From: Colletes latitarsis
Lineage: Eukaryota > Arthropoda > Insecta > Hymenoptera > Colletidae
Assembly: GCF_051014445.1 (NCBI RefSeq)
Contig: NW_027488370.1
Coordinates: 9,486,001 to 9,550,000, forward strand
Direction of reading: 5' to 3'
DNA length: 64,000 nt
Each line of letters starts with the position of its first letter. Within the stretch, counting starts at the first letter, position 1. The notes beneath the pieces are model-generated. The model was not told the DNA's origin, ran no database searches, and was given only the letters and a program-made list of their open reading frames with translations. Made by a program: the position numbers and the translations under genes. Shown one piece after another: positions 9,518-20,829 of the stretch.

Positions 9518-12500
9518 CCGCCCCGCCTCCTCCTCCAGGCCAACCTCAACCACTGCCGCGCGGCACAGGACTTGATGTCCCAAGTCCTCGCGGAGTGGGG
9601 GGTTGGCCTGGCGGTCGCCGCCGAGCCGTACCGCGTCCCTGATCACCCTCATTGGGTGGGCGACGCGGACGGCTTGGTGGCGACGGTATGGGGAGGGGGC
9701 GACGGGTCCCCACCGTTCTCCTTGTTGGAGCGCGGTCGGGGATTCGTCGCCGTGGACTGGGGGGGAGTCGCTGTGGTGGGGTGCTACATTTCGCCCCGTA
9801 GCGGTCACGCTGCGTTCGAGCTGTACTTGGCCGAGGTCGCGGCATGCGTGCAGCGCTACGCGGCCCGGCCGGTGCTGGTCCTGGGGGATTTTAATGCCAA
9901 GTCGGTGGCTTGGGGATCCCCCAGGACCTCCGTTCGCGGCGGGATCCTGGGCGATTGGGCGGCGGGGCTCGACCTCCGGGGGTCGGAGCACACATGCGTG
10001 CGGCGATATGGGGGGTCCATCGTGGATGTTGGATTCGCGACCCCCAACGCCGTGCGCATGGTGTCGGGTTGGCACGTGGTCGCGGGGGCAGAGACACTCT
10101 CCGATCACCGGTACATCCGGATGGAGGTCTCTGCCGCCGCGAGTGCATCCCGACACGGCCGCCTGCGTGGCACCCCACCACGCCGCTGGGCGCTTCGGCG
10201 CCTGGACAAGGACGCCCTGATGGCAGCTGCCCTCGCTGCAACTTGGCCGCAGGGAGCGGCCGAGTTGCCGAGCATAGAGGAGGAGGTCGCCCGGCTCGGA
10301 GCATTGGTCGCGGGTATTTGCGACGCGGCGATGCCTCGGGTCGGGCGGGCTTCTCCTCGCCGGGCGGTGTACTGGTGGTCGGACGCGATCGCGGAGTTGC
10401 GAGTCGCGACTGTCCGCGCCCGACGCCAGTACACCCGCGCGCGCCGTCGTCAACGTACAGGTGACGGCGTGGCGCGAGCGAGGGCAGCTGATGACCTGTA
10501 TGGAGCATACCGCGTGGCGCGGGTTGCTCTGCAGGTCGCCATCAAACGGGCCAAGACCCAGGCATGGAAGGAGCTCCTCCAGACCCTCGATGACGATCCA
10601 TGGGGGCGCCCATATAAGGTGGTGCTGAATAAGCTCCGCCCGTGGGCGCCCCCCCTCACCGAGGGTCTTGACCCCCGGCTGCTGGAGGACGTGGTCAATA
10701 TACTCTTCCCAATTGGGGAGAGGGGACCGCGTCCTCCGGCGGCGGCGGCTGTCCCAGTGGAGTGGACGGCCGAGCTGGGGGTCACGCAGGAGGAGCTGGC
10801 AGCGGCCATCAGACGGCTCGGGGTTCGTAACACGGCCCCGGGTCCGGATGGTGTGCCCGGCCGGGTTTGGGTCTTGACCCAGGGCGTCCTTGGGGCGGAC
10901 CTCAGGCGGTTGTTCGACCGCTGCCTGAGGGACGGGCGATTCCCCCCCAGTTGGAAGGTGGCGAGGATGGTCCTCCTCCGGAAGGAGGGTCGGCCCGCGG
11001 AGTCTCCCTCCGCATACCGGCCCATTTGTCTCCTCGACGAGGTGGGCAAGCTCTTCGAGCGTGTGATTGCTGCCCGCCTCGTCGAGCACCTGTCGCGGGG
11101 TGATCCCGGTCTGGCCGACTGCCAGTTCGGTTTCCGGGGGGGGCCGATCGACTATCGACGCGATAGGTCGTGTGAGGGCCCTCTCGGAGGCGGCCGTCTC
11201 CCGGGGAGGGGTGGCATTGGCAATATCCTTGGATATTGCCAATGCCTTTAACACCCTCCCCTGGGAAGAGATAAGGAGGGGACTCGAATATCATCGAGTC
11301 CCCCCTTGTCTCAGGGCGGTCGTCGGGGATTATCTCCGCGGCAGGTGGATCGAGTATCCGGGCCGGGATGGTGATATGCGGAGGGAGGTGTACTGCGGTG
11401 TTCCGCAGGGGTCGGTCCTCGGGCCACTCCTGTGGAACATCGCGTACGACTCGGTGTTGCGGGCCGGCCTCCCCGACGGCGTCAGCACGGTGTGTTATGC
11501 GGATGACACACTGGTGCTGGCCGTCGGGGCGCACTCGGGGAGGGCCATGCGTCGCGCGGAGGAGGGGTCGCAACGCGTCGTCGACCGGATCAGGGGGATG
11601 GGGATGACGGTGGCGGTCCATAAGACCGAGGTGATTGCGTTTCATTCACCTCGGCAGGATCCGCCACCCCCTCTGATTCGGGTGGGTGGGGCTGACATCG
11701 AGGTGAAGCCCCAGATCAGGTATCTAGGGCTGATCCTCGATAGCCACTGGCGTTTCGAGAAGCATTTCCGCTGCCTGGTCCCCCGGTTGGAAAGGATGGT
11801 TGCGGCTCTGGGCCGGATCCTGCCCAACCTGGGGGGCCCGGCGGGCCGAGTTCGTCGCCTCTATGTGGCAATGGTCCAGTCGGTGGCCCTATACGGGGCC
11901 CCCGTCTGGGCGGACGACCTGGCTGCCTCCCGGCGCAGCATGACTATGCTGCGTCGGGTTCAGAGGCGCGTGGCGCTCAGGGTCGTCCGCGGGTATCGGA
12001 CCATGTCACACGAGGCGGCGACGGTTCTAGCGGGGATGCCGCCCATGGACCTGCTCGCGCGGTCGCACGCGGCGATGTACCGGCACCGCGTCGACCGACG
12101 CGCGGGGGTGGGGGCGGTCCCGGGCGGGCAGGAACCAGCTTGGGGCGATTTGAAGCGCCAGGCCCGGCAGTCCGTGTTGCTCGCGTGGCAGGAGCGGCTG
12201 GCTCTGCCAACCGCGGGGCACCGGACTGTCGGGGCTGTTCGGCCACTCCTGAAGGAGTGGCTGGACAGAGGCCATGGCAGCCTCACCTACCGGCTGGCAC
12301 AGGTATTTTCCGGGCATGGCAGCTTCGGAAGATACCTGTGCCGGATAGGGAAGGAGCCGACGGCGCGTTGCTGCCACTGCGACGCTGAGCAGGACACGGC
12401 GGATCATACCCTGGAGGTATGCCCCGCGTGGGAGGGGGAGCGCCGTGTCCTGGTCGGCGTCGTCGGGCGGGATGTCTCGCTGCCGGGCGTGGTGCGCGCC

Positions 12501-12686
12501 ATGCTCGGCAGCGAGGAGAAGTGGAGGGCCGTGGCCTCCTTCTGCGAGAACGTAATGTTGCAGAAGGAGGCCGCGGGGAGGGAGCGCGAGCTTCAGCGGC
12601 GCACTGAAGCTCGCGCTCGTGCGGTGGCCCGAGGTCGTCGCCCGGTCGCGAGGCGTCGCGGGCGGCCGCCTCGGCGTGGCGGATGA
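9515..12686 (+). CDS. R1-clade ORF2: APE-type endonuclease and reverse transcriptase, one frameshift
   Basis: This polyprotein nicks the target and copies the RNA into it. The ATG at 9515 shares its A with the ORF1 TAA. The endonuclease domain shows QANLNHC near the start, GDFNAKS at residues 124-130 and the catalytic SDH at 196-198. The reverse transcriptase shows APGPDG at 441-446, SAYRPICLL, FGFR, the motif A aspartate in LDIANAF (about D573), VPQGSVLGP and the catalytic YADD at about 661-664. A CX2CX8HX4C zinc motif lies at about 952-969. The frame changes within a run of eight G at 11136-11143: upstream codons read in one frame to a stop near 11254, while GRSTIDAI and everything after read in the next frame. 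With one base discounted the length is about 1056 residues, normal for this clade. The C-terminus is rich in Arg. Confidence 0.92.
11136..11143 (+). other. G8 run at the ORF2 frameshift
   Basis: The run sits between FGFR codons and GRSTIDAI codons, two parts of one conserved reverse transcriptase block that lie in different frames. Seven G would put both in one frame. It may be a real slip mutation or a homopolymer sequencing error. Nothing else in ORF2 suggests decay. Confidence 0.8.
11213..11246 (+). other. Perfect 16-bp inverted repeat over reverse transcriptase motif A
   Basis: GGCATTGGCAATATCC at 11213-11228 and GGATATTGCCAATGCC at 11231-11246 are exact reverse complements separated by TT. 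The codons encode ALAISLDIANA, which contains the motif A aspartate. Weaker pairing continues outward (TCTCCCGGGGAGGGG against ACCCTCCCCTGGGAAGA), giving a hairpin of about 75 nt. The reverse strand also reads ALAIS-DIANA because of the symmetry. Confidence 0.9.
12582..12618 (+). other. Perfect 15-bp hairpin near the 3' end of ORF2
   Basis: GAGCGCGAGCTTCAG at 12582-12596 pairs exactly with CTGAAGCTCGCGCTC at 12604-12618 around a 7-nt loop. It lies inside the coding sequence for an Arg/Glu-rich tail and could form a stable RNA stem close to the series of 3' UTR hairpins. Confidence 0.9.
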
Positions 12687-13201
12687 CCTAGGCTGGGAGG
12701 GGGGTCCTGAGGGGACCCTCCTCCCGCTAGGCGGCGCCGGGTCGGACCGGGTGGGGGTAGGAGTGCCTCCCCCTACCGGTCCGACGCAAGGGGAGGCACC
12801 CTCGGCGGTCTGGTGCGGCCATGAACGCCCGGCCGCCGAGGGGTGGAAACGGGGTCGCGGGCGGTTGCGATTTGGGGCTCGCAGCCGCCACTAAACGCGG
12901 CCCCGGGACGGATAGCGGCGGGATGGAGTGGCCCCGTCCCGCCGCTATGAGGCAGTGTGTCTACTGGGGGGACCGTTTGTCCCCCCGGGGGATGGGCGCG
13001 AAAGCGCGGGCACGGGGAGGATACCGGAAGAATGCTTCGAGCGATTCCCGGTATCCTCCCAAAGCGTGCCGAAGGGTCACCGTGGGGTTTTTAGTGGGTA
13101 GGTCCCGCGCCTGTCGTTGTACGGGCGCGGGGAATCCCACACACCCCTCCCACCTCTCCCCAAGGAGGTGGGAGGGAGTCTTTCGAAGATTTTCCCCACG
13201 A

Positions 13202-13202
<1 letters not shown>
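12687..13202 (+). other. 3' UTR of the R1-clade element, made of serial hairpins
   Basis: After the ORF2 stop, about 515 bases lead to the A tail. Most of it from 12741 on folds into consecutive stems: 12741-12750 with 12776-12785 (10 bp), 12799-12808 with 12833-12842 (10 bp), 12912-12923 with 12937-12948 (12 bp), 12966-12973 with 12979-12986 (8 bp), GCGC-GAAA-GCGC at 12996-13007, 13015-13027 with 13048-13060 (13 bp), 13104-13111 with 13124-13131 (8 bp, extended by G-U pairs), and 13145-13156 with 13165-13176 (12 bp). All listed pairs are perfect. In R1-type elements the 3' UTR is recognised by the reverse transcriptase, so these stems are candidate recognition structures. Confidence 0.85.

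Positions 13203-13232
<30 letters not shown>
13203..13232 (+). other. A tail of the R1-clade element
   Basis: Thirty uninterrupted A residues. The last two may belong to the target-site duplication that starts AAG. No AATAAA signal is seen just upstream. A pure tail of this length indicates a recent insertion. Confidence 0.9.
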
Positions 13233-13235
<3 letters not shown>

Positions 13236-13244
13236 ATGTCTGGG
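13231..13244 (+). repeat. 3' target-site duplication of the R1-clade element
   Basis: AAGTTATGTCTGGG follows the A tail and resumes the satellite monomer in phase. It differs from the 5' copy (7242-7255) by one base, T for G at 13237. Both spellings are common among monomers of this array, so the mismatch may be a later change or gene conversion. Confidence 0.8.
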
Positions 13245-13389
13245 ATAGGTCTGGGATTTGCCCTGATCCGGCTCATACTTTCGCGTTTTTCACATACTTG
13301 TTGAACAGATCCTTGGTTTTTTCTGGTTTGGATCACGTAGTAATGTGGTACCACACTGAAGCGGTCCATTAAACCTGGTTTCCATCTAT

Positions 13390-14568
13390 ATTTTAGAGGA
13401 CAACGCAAGTTAGGTCTGGGATAGGTCTGGGATTTGCCCTCATCAGGGTCATACCTTCGCATTTTTCACATACTTGTTGAACAGATCCCTGGCATTTTCT
13501 GGTTTCGATCACGTTGTAAAGTGGTACCACACTGAAACAGTCCACTAAACCTGATTTCGATCAATATTTTAGAGGATAACACGTGTTAGGTCTTGGTTAG
13601 GTCTGGGATTTGCCCTCATCAGGGTCATACTTTCGCAGTTTTAGCATACATGTTGACCTGATCGAGGGTTTTTTCTGCTCTGGCCACGTAGTAAAGTGGT
13701 ACCACACTAAAACAGTCAATTAAACCTGGTTTCGAACAATATTTTAGAGGATAACGCAAGTTATGTCTGTGATAGGTCGGGGATTTGCCCTCATCCGGCT
13801 CATACTTTCGCGTTTTTCACATACTTGTTGAACTGATCCTCGGTTTTTTCTGGTTTGGATCACGTAGTAAACCGGTACCACACTGAAACGGTCCATTAAA
13901 CCTGGTTTCGATCAATATTTTAGAGGACAGCGCAAGTTAGGTCTGGGTTAGGTCTAGGATTTGCCCTCATCAGGCTCGTTCTTTCGCATATTTCTCATAC
14001 TTGATGGCTAGATCCTGGACTTTTTCTGGATTGGATCACGTAGTAATGTGGTACCACACTGAAACAGTCATTTAAACCTGGTTTCCATCAATATTTTAGA
14101 GAATAACGCAAGTTAGGTCTGGGATAGGTCTGGTTTTGCACTAATGAGGGTCATACTATCGCAGTTTTACCAGACACGTTGCCCTGATCGAGGGTTTTTT
14201 CTACTTTGGGTCACGTAGTAAAGTGGTGCCACGCTAAAACAGTCAATTAAACCTGGTTTCGAACAATATTTTAGAGGACAACGCAAGTTAGGTCTGGGAT
14301 AGGTCTGGGATTTGCCCTCATCAGGGTCATACCTTCGCATTTTTCACATACTTGTTGAACAGATCCCTGGCATTTTCTGGTTTCGATCACGTTGTAAAGT
14401 GGTACCACACTGAAACAGTCCACTAAACCTGATTTCGATCAATATTTTAGAAGATAACACGTGTTAGGTCTAGGTTAGGTCTGGGATTTGCCCTCATCAG
14501 GGTCATACTTTCGCAGTTTTAGCATACATGTTGACCTGATCGAGGGTTTTTTCTGCTTTGGCCACGGA
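13390..14568 (+). repeat. Five-monomer satellite duplication (offset about 878 bp)
   Basis: Positions 13390-13690 reappear at 14268-14568, marked by ATACCTTCGCATTTTTCACA, TGGCATTTTCTGGTTTCG and ACCTGATTTCGATC. The second copy runs straight into the first 14-monomer unit. Extents were judged by eye. Confidence 0.65.
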
Positions 14569-16977
14569 GTAATGTGGTACCACACTGAAGCAGAGCATTA
14601 AACCTGGTTTTGATTATTATTTTAGAGGATAACACGTGTTAGGTCTAGGTTAGGTCGGGGATTTGCCCTCATCCGGCTCATACTTTCGCGTTTTTCACAT
14701 ACTTGTTGAACTGATCCTCGGTTTTCTCTGGTTTGGATCACGTAGTAATGTGATGTCACACTGAAACAGTCATTTAGACCTGGTTTCCATCAATATTTTA
14801 GATGACAACGCAAGTTAGGTCTGGGTTAGGTCTAGGATTTGCCCTCATCAGGCTCATTCTTTCGCATATTTCTCATACTTGATGGCCAGATTCTGGGCTT
14901 TTTCTGGTTTGGATAAAGTAGTAATGTGGTACCATACTGAAACAGTCGATTAAACCTGGTTTCGATCAATATTTTTGAGGATAACGCATGTTACGTCTTG
15001 GTTAGGTCTGGGGTTTGCTCTCATCAGGCTCGTACTTTCGCATATTTCTCATTCTTGTTGGCCACATCCTGGGCTTCCACTGGTTTGCATCACGTAGTAA
15101 TGTGATGCCACACTGAAGCAGTCAATTAATCCTGGGCTTGATAAATATTTTAGAGGATAACGTAAGTTAGGTCTGGAATAGGTCTGAGATTTGCCCTCAT
15201 CAGGGTCATACTTCCGCAGTTTTAACATACGTGTTGACCTGATCGAGGGTTTTTTCTGCTTTGGATCACGTAGTGAAGTGGTACCACACTGAAGCAGACC
15301 TTTAAACCTGGTTTCGATCAATATTTTATAGGATAACGCAAGTTAGGTCTGGGATAGGTCTGGGATTTGCCCTCATCAGGGTCATACTTTCGCATTTTTC
15401 ACACACTTGTTGAACAGATCCTAGTTTTTTTCTGGATTGGATCTCGCAGTAATGTGGTACCACACTGAAACAGTCCACGAAACCTGGTTTCGGTCAATGT
15501 TTTAGAGGATAACGCAAGTTATGTCTGGGATAGGTCTGGGATTTGCTCTCATCAGGCACGTACTTTCGCGTATTTCTCATACTTGATGGCCAGATTCGGG
15601 GCTTTTTCTGGTTTGGATAACGTAGTAATGCGGTACCACACTGGAACTTTCAATTAAACCTGGTCTTGATAAATATTTTAGAGGATAACGCATGTTAGGT
15701 CTGGGTTAGGTCTAGGATTTGCCCTCGTCAGGCTCATACTTTGACAAATTTCTCATACTTCATGGCTAGATCCTGGGCTTCTTCTGGATTGGATCACGTA
15801 GTAATGTGGTACCACACTGCAACAGTCAATTAAACCTGGTTTCGATCAATATTTTTGAGGATAACGCAAGTTATGTCTGGGATAGGTCTGGGATTTGCCT
15901 TTATCAGGCTCATACTTTCGCGTTTTTCACATACTTGTTGAATGGATCCTGGGTTTTTTCTGGTTTCGATCACGTAGTAATGTGGTACCACACTGAAACA
16001 GTCCGTTAAACCTGGTTTCGATCAATATTTTAGAGGATAACACAAGTTATGCCTGGGATAGGTCTGGGATTTGCCTTCGTCAGGCTCATACTTTCGCATA
16101 TTTCTCATACTTCATGGCTAGATCCTGGGTTTTTTCTGGTTTGGATCACGTAGTAATGTGGTACCACACTGAGACATTCAATTAAACCTGGTCTTGATAA
16201 ATATTTTAGAGGATAACGCATGTTAGGTCTGGGTTAGGTCTAGGATTTGCCCTCGTCAGGCTCATACTTTCGCGTTTTTCACATACTTGCTGAACAGATC
16301 CTGGGTTTCTTCCGGTTTGGTTCACGTAGTAATGTGGTACCACACCGAAACGGTCCATTAAACCTTGTTTCGGTCAATATCTTAGAGAAAAATTCATGTT
16401 AAGTCTTGGTTAGGTCTGGGGTGTGTTCTGATGAGGCTCGTACTTTCGCATTATTCTCATTCTTGTTGGCCAGATCCTGGGCTTCCACTGGTTTGGATCA
16501 CGTAGTAATGTGATGCCACACTGAAACAGTCAATTAATCCTGGTCTTGATAAATATTTTAGAGGATAACGCATGTTAGATCTGCGTTAGGTCTAGGATTT
16601 GCCCTCATCAGGCTCATTCTTTCGCATATTTCTCATAGATATTGGCATGATCGAGGGTTTTTTCTGCTTTGGATCACGTAGCAAGGTGGTATCACACTGA
16701 TACAGTCAATTAAACCTGGATTCGATCAATATTTTATGGGCTAACGCAAGTTATGTCTGGGATAGGTCTGGGATTTGCTCTCATCAGGCTCATTCTTTCG
16801 CGTCTTTCACATACTTGTTGAACGGATCCTGGTTTTTTTCTGGTTTGGATCACGTAGTAATGTGGTACCACACTGAGACATTCAATTAAACCTGGTCTCG
16901 ATAAATATTTTAGAGGATAACGCATGTTAGGTCTGGGTTAGGTCTAGGATTTGCCCTCGTCAGGCTCATACTTTCGC
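14515..16977 (+). repeat. 14-monomer higher-order repeat, copy 1 (2463 bp)
   Basis: The unit begins AGTTTTAGCATACATGTTGA and repeats immediately at 16978. Landmarks recur at exactly 2463 bp: GCCACGGAG at 14561 and 17024, and matching open frames at 15049 and 17512, 15806 and 18269, 16734 and 19197. About eight or nine base differences were noticed between the copies, for example GGCTTTTTCTGG against GGCTGTTTCTGG. This is a recent tandem duplication by unequal exchange. Confidence 0.9.
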
Positions 16978-19440
16978 AGTTTTAGCATACATGTTGACCT
17001 GATCGAGGGTTTTTTCTGCTTTGGCCACGGAGTAATGTGGTACCACACTGAAGCAGAGCATTAAACCTGGTTTTGATTATTATTTTAGAGGATAACACGT
17101 GTTAGGTCTAGGTTAGGTCGGGGATTTGCCCTCATCCGGCTCATACTTTCGCGTTTTTCACATACTTGTTGAACTGATCCTCGGTTTTCTCTGGTTTGGA
17201 TCACGTAGTAATGTGATGTCACACTGAAACAGTCATTTAGACCTGGTTTCCATCAATATTTTAGATGACAACGCAAGTTAGGTCTGGGTTAGGTCTAGGA
17301 TTTGCCCTCATCAGGCTCATTCTTTCGCATATTTCTCATACTTGATGGCCAGATTCTGGGCTGTTTCTGGTTTGGATAAAGTAGTAATGTGGTACCATAC
17401 TGAAACAGTCGATTAAACCTGGTTTCGATCAATATTTTTGAGGATAACGCATGTTACGTCTTGGTTAGGTCTGGGGTTTGCTCTCATCAGGCTCGTACTT
17501 TCGCATATTTCTCATTCTTGTTGGCCACATCCTGGGCTTCCACTGGTTTGCATCACGTAGTAATGTGATGCCACACGGAAGCAGTCAATTAATCCTGGGC
17601 TTGATAAATATTTTAGAGGATAACGTAAGTTAGGTCTGGAATAGGTCTGAGATTTGCCCTCATCAGGGTCATACTTCCGCAGTTTTAACATACGTGTTGA
17701 CCTGATCGAGGGTTTTTTCTGCTTTGGATCACGTAGTGAAGTGGTACCACACTGAAGCAGACCATTAAACCTGGTTTCGATCAATATTTTATAGGATAAC
17801 GCAAGTTAGGTCTGGGATAGGTCTGGGATTTGCCCTCATCAGGGTCATACTTTCGCATTTTTCACACACTTGTTGAACAGATCCTAGTTTTTTTCTGGAT
17901 TGGATCTCGCAGTAATGTGGTACCACACTGAAACAGTCCACGAAACCTGGTTTCGGTCAATGTTTTAGAGGATAACGCAAGTTATGTCTGGGATAGGTCT
18001 GGGATTTGCTCTCATCAGGCACGTACTTTCGCGTATTTCTCATACTTGATGGCCAGATTCGGGGCTTTTTCTGGTTTGGATAACGTAGTAATGCGGTACC
18101 ACACTGGAACTTTCAATTAAACCTGGTCTTGATAAATATTTTAGAGGATAACGCATGTTAGGTCTGGGTTAGGTCTAGGATTTGCCCTCGTCAGGGTCAT
18201 ACTTTGACAAATTTCTCATACTTCATGGCTAGATCCTGGGCTTCTTCTGGATTGGATCACGTAGTAATGTGGTACCACACTGCAACAGTCAATTAAACCT
18301 GGTTTCGATCAATATTTTTGAGGATAACGCAAGTTATGTCTGGGATAGGTCTGGGATTTGCCTTTATCAGGCTCATACTTTCGCGTTTTTCACATACTTG
18401 TTGAATGGATCCTGGGTTTTTTCTGGTTTCGATCACGTAGTAATGTGGTACCACACTGAAACAGTCCGTTAAACCTGGTTTCGATCAATATTTTAGAGGA
18501 TAACACAAGTTATGCCTGGGATAGGTCTGGGATTTGCCTTCGTCAGGCTCATACTTTCGCATATTTCTCATACTTCATGGCTAGATCCTGGGTTTTTTCT
18601 GGTTTGGATCACGTAGTAATGTGGTACCACACTAAGACATTCAATTAAACCTGGTCTTGATAAATATTTTAGAGGATAACGCATGTTAGGTCTGGGTTAG
18701 GTCTAGGATTTGCCCTCGTCAGGCTCATACTTTCGCGTTTTTCACATACTTGCTGAACAGATCCTGGGTTTCTTCCGGTTTGGTTCACGTAGTAATGTGG
18801 TACCACACCGAAACGGTCCATTAAACCTGGTTTCGATCAATATCTTAGAGAAAAATTCATGTTAAGTCTTGGTTAGGTCTGGGGTGTGTTCTGATGAGGC
18901 TCGTACTTTCGCATTATTCTCATTCTTCTTGGCCAGATCCTGGGCTTCCACTGGTTTGGATCACGTAGTAATGTGATGCCACACTGAAACAGTCAATTAA
19001 TCCTGGTCTTGATAAATATTTTAGAGGATAACGCATGTTAGATCTGCGTTAGGTCTAGGATTTGCCCTCATCAGGCTCATTCTTTCGCATATTTCTCATA
19101 GATATTGGCATGATCGAGGGTTTTTTCTGCTTTGGATCACGTAGCAAGGTGGTATCACACTGATACAGTCAATTAAACCTGGATTCGATCAATATTTTAT
19201 GGGCTAACGCAAGTTATGTCTGGGATAGGTCTGGGATTTGCTCTCATCAGGCTCATTCTTTCGCGTCTTTCACATACTTGTTGAACGGATCCTGGTTTTT
19301 TTCTGGTTTGGATCACGTAGTAATGTGGTACCACACTGAGACATTCAATTAAACCTGGTCTCGATAAATATTTTAGAGGATAACGCATGTTAGGTCTGGG
19401 TTAGGTCTAGGATTTGCCCTCGTCAGGCTCATACTTTCGC
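16978..19440 (+). repeat. 14-monomer higher-order repeat, copy 2 (2463 bp)
   Basis: Second tandem copy of the unit at 14515-16977. The end is placed at 19440, where ACTTTCGC continues with GTTTTTCACATAC instead of the AGTTTTAGCATAC that starts each copy. The junction therefore lies within one monomer, at the same monomer phase as the first. Confidence 0.9.
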
Positions 19441-20829
19441 GTTTTTCACATACTTGTTGAACGGATCCTGGGTTTTTTCTGGTTTCGATCACGTAGTAAT
19501 GTGGTACCACACTGAGGCAGACCATTAAACCTGGTTTCGATTATTATTTTAGAGGATAACACATGTTAGGTCTAGGTTAGGTCTGGGATTTGCCCTCATC
19601 AGGGTCATCCTTTCGCAGTTTTAACATACATGTTGACCTGATCGATGGTTTTTTCTGCTTTGGATCACGTAGCAAAGTGGTACCACACTGAAACTGTCAA
19701 TTAAACCTGGTCTTGATAAATATTTTACAGGATATCGTAAGTTAGGTCTGGGATAGGTCTGAGATTTGCCCTCATCAGGGTCATACTTTTCCAGTTTTAA
19801 CATACATGTTGACCTGATCGATGTTGTTTTCTGCTTTGGATCACGTAGCAAAGTGGTACCACATTGAAACTGTCAAATAAACCTGGATTCGATCAATATT
19901 TTATAGGATAACGCAAGTTAGGTCTGGGATAGGTCTGGGATTTGCCCTCATCAGGGTCATATTTTCGCGTTATTCACATACTTGTTGAACAGATCCTTCG
20001 CTTTTTCTGGTTTGGTTCACGTACTAATGTGGTACCACACTGAAACAGTCCATTAAACCTGGTTTCGATCAATATTTTAGAGGATAACGCATGTTATGTC
20101 TAGGTTAGGCCTGGGATTTGCCCTCATCAGACTCATACTTTCGCATACTTCACATACTCGTTGAACAGATCCTAGCCTTTCTTCTGGATTGGATCACGTA
20201 GTAATGTGGTATCACACTGAAACAGTCAATTAAACCTGGTTCCGATCAATATTTTAGTGGATAACGCAAGTTATGCCCGGGATAGGTCTGGGATTTGCCC
20301 TCATCAGGCTCGTACTTTCGCAGTTTTAACATACATGTTGACCTGATCGAGGGTTTTTTCTGCTTTGGATCACGTAGTAAAGTGGTACCACACTAAAACA
20401 GTCAATTAAACCTGGTTTCGATCAATATTTAAGAGGATAACGCAAGTTATGTCTGGGATAGGTCTGGGATTAGCCCTGATCAGGCTCATACTTTCGCAGT
20501 TTTAACATACATGTTGACCTGATCGATGTTTTTTTCTGCTTTGAAATCACGTAGCAAAGTGGTACCACACTGACACAGTCAATTAAACCTGGTTTCGATC
20601 AATATTTTATAGGATAACGCAAGTTAGGTTTGGGATAGGTCTTGGATTTGCCCTCATCAGGGTCATACTTTCGCATTTTTCACATACTTGTAGAACAGAT
20701 CCCTGGCTTTTTCTGGTTTGGATCACGTACTAATGTGGTACCACACTGAAACAGTCCATTAAACCTGGTTTCGATCAATATTTTAGAGGATAACGCATGT
20801 TAGGTCTGGGATAGGTCTGGGATTTGCCC

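Larger units (their letters stand above)
7256..13230 (+). mobile_element. Full-length R1-clade non-LTR retrotransposon in the satellite
   Basis: This 5975-bp, very GC-rich segment replaces satellite sequence in mid-monomer and ends in an uninterrupted A run. It has a 382-bp 5' UTR, ORF1 with three zinc knuckles, a TAATG overlap, ORF2 with an APE-type endonuclease, a reverse transcriptase with YADD and a C-terminal CCHC motif, and a 3' UTR of about 515 bp. This order is that of the R1 clade (R1, TRAS, SART, Waldo and relatives), which move by target-primed reverse transcription. The target here is the satellite, not 28S rDNA. The sense strand is the strand carrying TTAGG. One in-frame stop in ORF1 and one frameshift in ORF2 suggest an inactive copy or sequence errors. 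The intact A tail and 14-bp duplication argue for recent insertion. I cannot name the family. Confidence 0.93.

Noticed and set aside
9512..11254. A 580-codon minus-strand open frame opposite ORF2, and a 444-codon one opposite ORF1 (7610-8944)
   Set aside because: Very GC-rich coding sequence leaves few stops on the opposite strand. Neither has recognisable domains, while the plus-strand frames have clear catalytic motifs.
7256..13230. Canonical R1 inserted in 28S ribosomal DNA
   Set aside because: Both flanks are satellite monomer in phase, and no rRNA sequence is present.
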